The translations under genes and the position numbers were made by a program. Source: Chaunax sp. Z400 (lineage: Eukaryota > Chordata > Actinopteri > Lophiiformes > Chaunacidae). From it: DNA of 64,000 nucleotides. Location of the stretch: positions 33,540,874 through 33,604,873 of the forward strand of contig CM075185.1 of NCBI GenBank assembly GCA_037577475.1, given 5' to 3'. The notes under the pieces are model-generated. The model saw nothing but the letters and a program-made list of their open reading frames with translations, did no database searches and was not told where the DNA came from. Of the stretch, positions 9,901-19,841 are shown piece by piece; within the stretch, counting starts at the first letter, position 1, and each line of letters begins with the position of its first letter.

Positions 9901-10261
9901 TACTCAAGTTTATTTTCCCATTGAAGTGAATGGGGTTTGGTTCGCCTATAGTGAATGTGTGTATCTCGGAAACGGAAGGTCGTAGAGACTCGGGACCAAC
10001 GTCCGTCTAGGGGTTTATGTGGTCTCTGAGAACACCAGTCTTTGACCCGAGTCTGTGCGACCTTCCTTTCCCGAGATATGACATGTCCAGTAGGGGCGTA
10101 TTTTGAATGTCTGTATCTCGGGAACGGAAGGTCGTAGAGACTCGCGGACAAGTGTGGGTTAGGGGTTAGGGTTAGGGTTAGGGTTAGGGTTAAGGGGATA
10201 AAAACTCAATCGGGGCCCTACCCGGGTTGGTAACTTTTGAACGGAAGGTCGTAGAGACTCG
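6901..10261 (+). repeat. Array block with four B and eight CD before one A
   Basis: B 6901, C 7052, D 7230, C 7382, D 7560, B 7712, C 7863, D 8041, C 8193, D 8371, B 8523, C 8674, D 8852, C 9004, D 9182, C 9334, D 9512, B 9664, C 9815, D 9993, A 10145. This is the longest stretch without a telomeric tract (6901-10158). Its last BCDA (9664-10261) has Domain II variants. Confidence 0.92.
9664..10261 (+). repeat. Domain II-like BCDA unit inside Domain I (598 bp)
   Basis: The B has CAGCAGG and GGAATGTTTG, the C has GATCAGGGTCC, and the A has CGGGGCCCTACCCGGG. All four are hallmarks of 19245-56661, and this C is the only one in Domain I with the CAGGG variant. The telomeric tract is full length (117-bp A). 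It could be a relative of the unit that was amplified to make Domain II, or a product of conversion from it. Confidence 0.75.
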
Positions 10262-12962
10262 GGGATAAGCTCTTTCAACGGTTTTATGGGGTCTCCAAGA
10301 ACGTCAGCAGGTAAACCGAGTCTCTACGGCTTACGGTTCCCGAGATATGACATGTATTTTTGGTGATTTTTGGAATTTTTGTATCTCGGGAACGGAAGGT
10401 CGTAGAGACTCGGGGAGAAGTGTGGAGTGTTCAGAGACCACGAATTATGTCGGACGGATCATGGTCCCGAGTCTCTACGACCTTCCGTTCCCGAGTTATA
10501 CTCAAGTTTATTTTCCCATTGAAGTGAATGGGGTTTGGTTCGCCTATAGTGAATGTGTGAATCTCGGAAACGGAAGGTCGTAGAGACTCGGGACCAACGT
10601 CCGTCTAGGGGTTTATGTGGTCTCTGAGAACACCAGTCTTTGTCCCGAGTCTGTGCGACCTTCCTTTCCCGAGATATGACATGTCCAGTAGGGGCGTATT
10701 TTGAATGTCTGTATCTCGGGAACGGAAGGTCGTAGAGACTCGGGGATAAGCTCTTTCAATGGTTTTATGGGGTCTCCAAGAATGCCAGCGGGTAAACCGA
10801 GTCTCTACGACTTACGGTTCCCGAGATATGACATGTATTTTTGGTGATTTTTGGAATTTTTGTATCTCGGGAACGGAAGGTCGTAGAGACTCGGGGAGAA
10901 GTCTGGCGTGTTCAGAGACCACGAATTATGTCCGACGGATCATGGTCCCGAGTCTCTACGACCTTCCGTTCCCGAGTTATACTCAAGTTTATTTTCCCAT
11001 TGAAGTGAATGGGGTTTGGTTCGCCTATAGTGAATGTGTGTATCTCGGAAACGGAAGGTCGTAGAGACTCGGGACCAACGTCCGTCTAGGGGTTTATGTG
11101 GTCTCTGAGAACACCAGTCTTCGTCCCGAGTCTGTGCGACCTTCCTTTCCCGAGATATGACATGTCCAGTAGGGGCGTATTTTGAATGTCTGTATCTCGG
11201 GAACGGAAGGTCGTAGAGACTCGTGGAGAAGTGTGGAGTGTTCAGAGACCACGAATTATGTCGGACCGATCATGGTCCCGAGTCTCTACGACCTTCCGTT
11301 CCCGAGTTATACTCAAGTTTATTTTCCCATTGAAGTGAATGGGGTTTGGTTCGCCTATAGTGAATGTGTGTATCTCGGAAACGGAAGGTCGTAGAGACTC
11401 GGGACCAACGTCCGTCTAGGGGTTTATGTGGTCTCTGAGAACACCAGTCTTTGTCCCGAGTCTGTGGGACCTTCCTTTCCCGAGATATGACATGTCCAGT
11501 AGGGGCGTATTTTGAATGTCTGTATCTCGGGAACGGAAGGTCGTAGAGACTCGGGGATAAGCTCTTTCAATGGTTTTATGGGGTCTCCAAGAATGCCGGC
11601 AGGTAAACCGAGTCTCTACGACTTACGGTTCCCGAGATATGACATGTATTTTTCGTGATTTTTGGAATGTTTGTATCTCGGGAACGGAAGGTCGTAGAGA
11701 CTCGGGTAGAAGTCTGGCGTGTTCAGAGACCACGAATTATGTCCGACGGATCATGGTCCCGAGTCTCTACGACCTTCCGTTCCCGAGTTATACTCAAGTT
11801 TATTTTCCCATTGAAGTGAATGGGGTTTGGTCCGCCTATAGTGAATGTGTGAATCTCGGAAACGGAAGGTCGTAGAGACTCGGGACCAACGTCCGTCTAG
11901 GGGTTTATGTGGTCTCTGAGAACACCAGTCTTTGTCCCGAGTCTGTGCGACCTTCCTTTCCCGAGATATGACATGTCCAGTAGGGGCGTATTTTGAATGT
12001 CTGTATCTCGGGAACGGAAGGTCGTAGAGACTCGGGGATAAGCTCTTTCAATGGTTTTATGGGGTCTCCAAGAATGCCAGCGGGTAAACCGAGTCTCTAC
12101 GACTTACGGTTCCCGAGATATGACATGTATTTTTGGTGATTTTTGGAATTTTTGTATCTCGGGAACGGAAGGTCGTAGAGACTCGGGGAGAAGTCTGGCG
12201 TGTTCAGAGACCACGAATTATGTCCGACGGATCATGGTCCCGAGTCTCTACGACCTTCCGTTCCCGAGTTATACTCAAGTTTATTTTCCCATTGAAGTGA
12301 ATGGGGTTTGGTTCGCCTATAGTGAATGTGTGTATCTCGGAAACGGAAGGTCGTAGAGACTCGGGACCAACGTCCGTCTAGGGGTTTATGTGGTCTCTGA
12401 GAACACCAGTCTTCGTCCCGAGTCTGTGCGACCTTCCTTTCCCGAGATATGACATGTCCAGTAGGGGCGTATTTTGAATGTCTGTATCTCGGGAACGGAA
12501 GGTCGTAGAGACTCGTGGAGAAGTGTGGAGTGTTCAGAGACCACGAATTATGTCGGACCGATCATGGTCCCGAGTCTCTACGACCTTCCGTTCCCGAGTT
12601 ATACTCAAGTTTATTTTCCCATTGAAGTGAATGGGGTTTGGTTCGCCTATAGTGAATGTGTGTATCTCGGAAACGGAAGGTCGTAGAGACTCGGGACCAA
12701 CGTCCGTCTAGGGGTTTATGTGGTCTCTGAGAACACCAGTCTTTGTCCCGAGTCTGTGCGACCTTCCTTTCCCGAGATATGACATGTCCAGTAGGGGCGT
12801 ATTTTGAATGTCTGTATCTCGGGAACGGAAGGTCGTAGAGACTCGCGGACAAGTGTGGGTTAGGGGTTAGGGTTAGGGTTAGGGTTAGGGTTAAGGGGAT
12901 AAAAACTCAATGGGGGCCCTACCCGGGTTGGTAACTTTTGAACGGAAGGTCGTAGAGACTCG
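10262..12962 (+). repeat. Array block B-CD-B-CD-CD-B-CD-B-CD-CD-A
   Basis: B 10262, C 10413 (hybrid subtype), D 10591, B 10743, C 10894, D 11072, C 11224, D 11402, B 11554, C 11705, D 11883, B 12035, C 12186, D 12364, C 12516, D 12694, A 12846. The C at 11224 and 12516 share GTCGGACCGATC, so 10743-11553 and 12035-12845 look like copies. Confidence 0.9.
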
Positions 12963-13560
12963 GGGATAAGCTCTTTCAACGGTTTTATGGGGTCTCCAAG
13001 AACGTCAGCAGGTAAACCGAGTCTCTACGATTTACGGTTCCCGAGATATGACATGTATTTTTGGTGATTTTTGGAATGTCTGTATCTCGGGAACGGAAGG
13101 TCGTAGAGACTCGTGGAGAAGTGTGGCGTGTTCAGAGACCACGAATTATGTCGGACGGATCATGGTCCCGAGTCTCTACGACCTTCCGTTCCCGAGTTAT
13201 ACTCAAGTTTATTTTCCCATTGAAGTGAATGGGGTTTGGTTCGCCTATAGTGAATGTGTGTATCTCGGAAACGGAAGGTCGTAGAGACTCGGGACCAACG
13301 TCCGTCTAGGGGTTTATGTGGTCTCTGAGAACACCAGTCTTTGTCCCGAGTCTGTGCGACCTTCCTTTCCCGAGATATGACATGTCCAGTAGGGGCGTAT
13401 TTTGAATGTCTGTATCTCGGGAACGGAAGGTCGTAGAGACTCGCGGACAAGTGTGGTTTAGGGGTTAGGGTTAGGGTTAGGGTTAGGGTTAAGGGGATAA
13501 AAACTCAATGGGGGCCCTACCCGGGTTGGTAACTTTTGAACGGAAGGTCGTAGAGACTCG
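12963..13560 (+). repeat. BCDA unit with a B/D hybrid first module
   Basis: B 12963, C 13114, D 13292, A 13444 (117 bp, GTGTGGTTTAGGGG). The loop of the B ends GGAATGTCTG as in D, and the next C is the after-D subtype. This is what deletion of one CD by crossover between B and D would leave. Confidence 0.85.
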
Positions 13561-15416
13561 GGGATAAGCTCTTTCAACGGTTTTATGGGGTCTCCAAGAA
13601 CGTCAGCAGGTAAACCGAGTCTCTACGATTTACGGTTCCCGAGATATGACATGTATTTTTGGTGATTTTTGGAATTTTTGTATCTCGGGAACGGAAGGTC
13701 GTAGAGACTCGGGGAGAAGTCTGGCGTGTTCAGAGACCACGAATTATGTCCAACGGATCATGGTCCCGAGTCTCTACGACCTTCCGTTCCCGAGTTATAC
13801 TCAAGTTTATTTTCCCATTGAAGTGAATGGGGTTTGGTTCGCCTATAGTGAATGTGTGTATCTCGGAAACGGAAGGTCGTAGAGACTCGGGCCCAACGTC
13901 TGTCTAGGGGTTTATGTGGTCTCTGAGAACACCAGTCTTTGTCCCGAGTCTGTGCGACCTTCCTTTCCCGAGATATGACATGTCCAGTAGGGGCGTATTT
14001 TGAATGTCTGTATCTCGGGAACGGAAGGTCGTAGAGACTCGTGGAGAAGTCTGGCGTGTTCAGAGACCACGAATTATGTCGGACGGATCATGGTCCCGAC
14101 TCTCTACGACCTTCCGTTCCCGAGTTATACTCAAGTTTATTTTCCCATTGAAGTGAACGGGGTTTGGTTCGCCTATAGTGAATGTGTGTATCTCGGAAAC
14201 GGAAGGTCGTAGAGACTCGGGCCCAACGTCTGTCTAGGGGTTTATGTGGTCTCTGAGAACACCAGTCTTTGTCCCGAGTCTGTGCGACCTTCCTTTCCCG
14301 AGATATGACATGTCCAGTAGGGGCGTATTTTGAATGTCTGTATCTCGGGAACGGAAGGTCGTAGAGACTCGCGGACAAGTGTGGGTTAGGGGTTAGGGTT
14401 AGGGTTAGGGTTAGGGTTAAGGGGATAAAAACTCAATGGGGGCCCTACCCGGGTTGGTAACTTTTGAACGGAAGGTCGTAGAGACTCGGGGATAAGCTCT
14501 TTCAACGGTTTTATGGGGTCTCCAAGAACGTCAGCAGGTAAACCGAGTCTCTACGATTTACGGTTCCCGAGATATGACATGTATTTTTGGTGATTTTTGG
14601 AATGTCTGTATCTCGGGAACGGAAGGTCGTAGAGACTCGTGGAGAAGTGTGGCGTGTTCAGAGACCACGAATTATGTCGGACGGATCATGGTCCCGAGTC
14701 TCTACGACCTTCCGTTCCCGAGTTATACTCAAGTTTATTTTCCCATTGAAGTGAATGGGGTTTGGTTCGCCTATAGTGAATGTGTGTATCTCGGAAACGG
14801 AAGGTCGTAGAGACTCGGGCCCAACGTCTGTCTAGGGGTTTATGTGGTCTCTGAGAACACCAGTCTTTGTCCCGAGTCTGTGCGACCTTCCTTTCCCGAG
14901 ATATGACATGTCCAGTAGGGGCGTATTTTGAATGTCTGTATCTCGGGAACGGAAGGTCGTAGAGACTCGTGGAGAAGTCTGGCGTGTTCAGAGACCACGA
15001 ATTATGTCGGACGGATCATGGCCCCGAGTCTCTACGACCTTCCGTTCCCGAGTTATACTCAAGTTTATTTTCCCATTGAAGTGAATGGGGTTTGGTTCGC
15101 CTATAGTGAATGTGTGTATCTCGGAAACGGAAGGTCGTAGAGACTCGGGCCCAACGTCTGTCTAGGGGTTTATGTGGTCTCTGAGAACACCAGTCTTTGT
15201 CCCGAGTCTGTGCGACCTTCCTTTCCCGAGATATGACATGTCCAGTAGGGGCGTATTTTGAATGTCTGTATCTCGGGAACGGAAGGTCGTAGAGACTCGC
15301 GGACAAGTGTGGGTTAGGGGTTAGGGTTAGGGTTAGGGTTAGGGTTAAGGGGATAAAAACTCAATGGGGGCCCTACCCGGGTTGGTAACTTTTGAACGGA
15401 AGGTCGTAGAGACTCG
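13561..15416 (+). repeat. Two tandem 928-bp blocks B-CD-CD-A
   Basis: Block 1: B 13561, C 13712, D 13890, C 14042, D 14220, A 14372. Block 2: B 14489 (B/D hybrid), C 14640, D 14818, C 14970, D 15148, A 15300. The D modules in both begin GGCCCAACGTCTG rather than GGACCAACGTCCG, a marker also seen at 16825, 58249, 60255, 61182 (CCCAACATCTG) and 63072 (CCCAACTCTG). Confidence 0.88.
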
Positions 15417-16495
15417 GGGATAAGCTCTTTCAACGGTTTTATGGGGTCTCCAAGAACGTCAGCAGGTAAACCGAGTCTCTACGATTTACGGTTCCCGAGA
15501 TATGACATGTATTTTTGGTGATTTTTGGAATGTCTGTATCTCGGGAACGGAAGGTCGTAGAGACTCGTGGAGAAGTGTGGCGTGTTCAGAGACCACGAAT
15601 TATGTCGGACGGATCATGGTCCCGAGTCTCTACGACCTTCCGTTCCCGAGTTATACTCAAGTTTATTTTCCCATTGAAGTGAATGGGGTTTGGTCCGCCT
15701 ATAGTGAATGTGTGTATCTCGGAAACGGAAGGTCGTAGAGACTCGGGACCAACGTCCGTCTAGGGGTTTATGTGGTCTCTGAGAACACCAGTCTTTGTCC
15801 CGAGTCTGTGCGACCTTCCTTTCCCGAGATATGACATGTCCAGTAGGGGCGTATTTTGAATGTCTGTATCTCGGGAACGGAAGGTCGTAGAGACTCGGGG
15901 ATAAGCTCTTTCAATGGTTTTATGGGGTCTCCAAGAATGCCAGCGGGTAAACCGAGTCTCTACGACTTACGGTTCCCGAGATATGACATGTATTTTTGGT
16001 GATTTTTGGAATTTTTGTATCTCGGGAACGGAAGGTCGTAGAGACTCGGGGAGAAGTCTGGCGTGTTCAGAGACCACGAATTATGTCGGACGGATCATGG
16101 TCCCGAGTCTCTACGACCTTCCGTTCCCGAGTTATACTCAAGTTTATTTTCCCATTGAAGTGAATGGGGTTTGGTTCGCCTATAGTGAATGTGTGTATCT
16201 CGGAAACGGAAGGTCGTAGAGACTCGGGACCAACGTCCGTCTAGGGGTTTATGTGGTCTCTGAGAACACCAGTGTTTGTCCCGAGTCTGTGCGACCTTCC
16301 TTTCCCGAGATATGACATGTCCAGTAGGGGCGTATTTTGAATGTCTGTATCTCGGGAACGGAAGGTCGTAGAGACTCGCGGACAAGTGTGGGTTAGGGGT
16401 TAGGGTTAGGGTTAGGGTTAGGGTTAAGGGGATAAAAACTCAATGGGGGCCCTACCCGGGTTGGTAACTTTTGAACGGAAGGTCGTAGAGACTCG
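15417..16495 (+). repeat. Array block B-CD-B-CD-A (1079 bp)
   Basis: B 15417 (B/D hybrid), C 15568, D 15746, B 15898, C 16049 (hybrid subtype), D 16227, A 16379. The C at 15568 has GGTCCGCC in its loop, shared with 11705, 17458, 18056, 58882 and 62296. Confidence 0.9.
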
Positions 16496-17904
16496 GGGAT
16501 AAGCTCTTTCAACGGTTTTATGGGGTCTCCAAGAACGTCAGCAGGTAAACCGAGTCTCTACGATTTACGGTTCCCGAGATATGACATGTATTTTTGGTGA
16601 TTTTTGGAATGTCTGTATCTCGGGAACGGAAGGTCGTAGAGACTCGTGGAGAAGTGTGGCGTGTTCAGAGACCACGAATTATGTCGGACGGATCATGGTC
16701 CCGAGTCTCTACGACCTTCCGTTCCCGAGTTATACTCAAGTTTATTTTCCCATTGAAGTGAATGGGGTTTGGTTCGCCTATAGTGAATGTGTGTATCTCG
16801 GAAACGGAAGGTCGTAGAGACTCGGGCCCAACGTCTGTCTAGGGGTTTATGTGGTCTCTGAGAACACCAGTCTTTGTCCCGAGTCTGTGCGACCTTCCTT
16901 TCCCGAGATATGACATGTCCAGTAGGGGCGTATTTTGAATGTCTGTATCTCGGGAATGGAAGGTCGTAGAGACTCGTGGAGAAGTCTGGCGTGTTCAGAG
17001 ACCACGAATTATGTCGGACGGATCATGGTCCCGAGTCTCTACGACCTTCCGTTCCCGAGTTATACTCAAGTTTATTTTCCCATTGAAGTGAATGGGGTTT
17101 GGTTCGCCTATAGTGAATGTGTGTATCTCGGAAACGGAAGGTCGTAGAGACTCGGGACCAACGTCCGTCTAGGGGTTTATGTGGTCTCTGAGAACACCAG
17201 TCTTTGTCCCGAGTCTGTGCGACCTTCCTTTCCCGAGATATGACATGTCCAGTAGGGGCGTATTTTGAATGTCTGTATCTCGGGAACGGAAGGTCGTAGA
17301 GACTCGGGGATAAGCTCTTTCAATGGTTTTATGGGGTCTCCAAGAATGCCAGCGGGTAAACCGAGTCTCTACGACTTACGGTTCCCGAGATATGACATGT
17401 ATTTTTGGTGATTTTTGGAATTTTTGTATCTCGGGAACGGAAGGTCGTAGAGACTCGTGGAGAAGTCTGGCGTGTTCAGAGACCACGAATTATGTCGGAC
17501 GGATCATGGTCCCGAGTCTCTACGACCTTCCGTTCCCGAGTTATACTCAAGTTTATTTTCCCATTGAAGTGAATGGGGTTTGGTCCGCCTATAGTGAATG
17601 TGTGTATCTCGGAAACGGAAGGTCGTAGAGACTCGGGACCAACGTCCGTCTAGGGGTTTATGTGGTCTCTGAGAACACCAGTCTTTGTCCCGAGTCTGTG
17701 CGACCTTCCTTTCCCGAGATATGACATGTCCAGTAGGGGCGTATTTTGAATGTCTGTATCTCGGGAACGGAAGGTCGTAGAGACTCGCGGACAACTGTGG
17801 GTTAGGGGTTAGGGTTAGGGTTAGGGTTAGGGTTAAGGGGATAAAAACTCAATGGGGGCCCTACCCGGGTTGGTAACTTTTGTACGGAAGGTCGTAGAGA
17901 CTCG
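16496..17904 (+). repeat. Array block B-CD-CD-B-CD-A (1409 bp)
   Basis: B 16496 (B/D hybrid), C 16647, D 16825, C 16977, D 17155, B 17307, C 17458, D 17636, A 17788. The last A begins CGGACAACTG, a variant shared only with the A at 19128. The direct core of the D at 16825 has a G-to-A change (GGGAATGGAAGG). Confidence 0.9.
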
Positions 17905-18495
17905 GGGATAAGCTCTTTCAATGGTTTTATGGGGTCTCCAAGAACGTCAGCAGGTAAACCGAGTCTCTACGATTTACGGTTCCCGAGATATGACATGTAT
18001 TTTTGGTGATTTTTGGAATTTTTGTATCTCGGGAACGGAAGGTCGTAGAGACTCGGGGAGAAGTCTGGCGTGTTCAGAGACCACGAATTATGTCCAACGG
18101 ATCATGGTCCCGAGTCTCTACGACCTTCCGTTCCCGAGTTATACTCAAGTTTATTTTCCCATTGAAGTGAATGGGGTTTGGTCCGCCTATAGTGAATGTG
18201 TGTATCTCGGAAACGGAAGGTCGTAGAGACTCGGGACCAACGTCCGTCTAGAGGTTTATGTGGTCTCTGAGAACACCAGTCTTTGTCCCGAGTCTGTGCG
18301 ACCTTCCTTTCCCGAGATATGACATGTCCAGTAGGGGCGTATTTTGAATGTCTGTATCTCGGGAACGGAAGGTCGTAGAGACTCGCGGACAAGTGTGGGT
18401 TAGGGTTAGGGTTAGGGTTAGGGTTAAGGGGATAAAAACTCAATGGGGGCCCTACCCGGGTTGGTAACTTTTGAACGGAAGGTCGTAGAGACTCG
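17905..18495 (+). repeat. BCDA unit (591 bp)
   Basis: B 17905, C 18056, D 18234, A 18386 (110 bp, first repeat TTAGGG rather than TTAGGGG). The B resembles the B at 62743 (CAATGG with AACGTCAG and CTACGATTT). Confidence 0.9.
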
Positions 18496-18797
18496 GGGAT
18501 AAGCTCTTTCAATGGTTTTATGGGGTCTCCAAGAATGCCGGCAGGTAAACCGAGTCTCTACGACTTACGGTTCCCGAGATATGACATGTATTTTTCGTGA
18601 CTTTTGGAATGTTTGTATCTCGGGAACGGAAGGTCGTAGAGACTCGGGGATAAGCTCTTTCAATGGTTTTATGGGGTCTCCAAGAATGCCAGCGGGTAAA
18701 CCGAGTCTCTACGACTTACGGTTCCCGAGATATGACATGTATTTTTGGTGATTTTTGGAATTTTTGTATCTCGGGAACGGAAGGTCGTAGAGACTCG
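18496..18797 (+). repeat. B-B tandem, first of two in the window
   Basis: B 18496-18646 (AATGCCGGCAGG, TTTTTCGTG, GAATGTTTG) is followed directly by B 18647-18797 (AATGCCAGCGGG, GGAATTTTTG). Everywhere else B is followed by C. The same arrangement recurs at 63553-63854. Confidence 0.92.
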
Positions 18798-19244
18798 GGG
18801 AGAAGTCTGGCGTGTTCAGAGACCACGAATTATGTCCGACGGATCATGGTCCCGAGTCTCTACGACCTTCCGTTCCCGAGTTATACTCAAGTTTATTTTC
18901 CCATTGAAGTGAATGGGGTTTGGTTCGCCTATAGTGAATGTGTGTATCTCGGAAACGGAAGGTCGTAGAGACTCGGGACCAACGTCCGTCTAGGGGTTTA
19001 TGTGGTCTCTGAGAACACCAGTCTTTGTCCCGAGTCTGTGCGACCTTCCTTTCCCGAGATATGACATGTCCAGTAGGGGCGTATTTTGAATGTCTGTATC
19101 TCGGGAACGGAAGGTCGTAGAGACTCGCGGACAACTGTGGGTTAGGGGTTAGGGTTAGGGTTAGGGTTAGGGTTAAGGGGATAAAAACTCAATGGGGGCC
19201 CTACCCGGGTTGGTAACTTTTGAACGGAAGGTCGTAGAGACTCG
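18798..19244 (+). repeat. C-D-A, last modules of Domain I
   Basis: C 18798, D 18976, A 19128 (117 bp, CAACTGTGGG head, GGGGGCCCTACCC). The A is flank type while the next B (19245) is Domain II type, so the domain border lies in or near the half core at 19223-19244. Confidence 0.88.
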
Positions 19245-19841
19245 GGGATAAGCTCTTTCAATGGTTTTATGGGGTCTCCAAGAACGCCAGCAGGTAAACC
19301 GAGTCTCTACGACTTACGGTTCCCGAGATATGACATGTATTTTTGGTGATTTTTGGAATGTTTGTATCTCGGGAAAGGAAGGTCGTAGAGACTCGGGGAG
19401 AAGTCTGGCGTGTTCGGAGACCACGAATTATGTCCGACGGATCAGGGTCCCGAGTCTCTACGACCTTCCGTTCCCGAGTTATACTCAAGCTTATTTTCCC
19501 ATTGAAGTGAATGGGGTTTGGTTCGCCTATAGTGAATGTGTGTATCTCGGAAACGGAAGGTCGTAGAGACTCGGGACCAACGTCCGTCTAGGGGTTTATG
19601 TGGTCTCTGAGAACACCAGTCTTTGTCCCGAGTCTGTGCGACCTTCCTTTCCCGAGATATGACATGTCCAGTAGGGGCGTATTTTGAATGTCTGTATCTC
19701 GAGAACGGAAGGTCGTAGAGACTCGCGGACAAGTGTGGGTTAGGGGTTAGGGTTAGGGTTAGGGTTAGGTTAAGGGGATAAAAACTCAATCGGGGCCCTA
19801 CCCGGGTTGGTAACTTTTGAACGGAAGGTCGTAGAGACTCG
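19245..19841 (+). repeat. Alpha unit prototype (597 bp, AAGCTT-tagged)
   Basis: The C loop reads CTCAAGCTTATTTTCC, creating AAGCTT at 19487-19492. The same change occurs in units starting 21031, 22811, 23999, 25187, 26966, 30531, 32305, 33493, 35267, 38237, 40610, 42988, 45366, 47146, 49523, 51309, 52503 and 55473: 19 in all, each 242 bp after the B start. I saw none in Domains I or III. Confidence 0.88.

Larger units (their letters stand above)
1..19244 (+). repeat. Domain I: irregular flank array
   Basis: This stretch holds 27 B, 41 CD pairs (the first C truncated) and 15 A. In order: (C)D-B-CD-CD-A / B-CD-CD-B-CD-B-CD-A / BCDA / B-CD-CD-B-CD-CD-A / BCDA / B-CD-CD-A / B-CD-CD-B-CD-CD-B-CD-CD-CD-B-CD-A / B-CD-B-CD-CD-B-CD-B-CD-CD-A / BCDA / B-CD-CD-A / B-CD-CD-A / B-CD-B-CD-A / B-CD-CD-B-CD-A / BCDA / B-B-CD-A. 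Typical variants are AATGCCAGCGGG or AACGTCAGCAGG in B, GGAATTTTTG in the B loop and GATCATGGTCC (sometimes preceded by GTCG) in C. A modules begin at 1043, 2933, 3525, 5264, 5862, 6790, 10145, 12846, 13444, 14372, 15300, 16379, 17788, 18386 and 19128. Confidence 0.93.
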
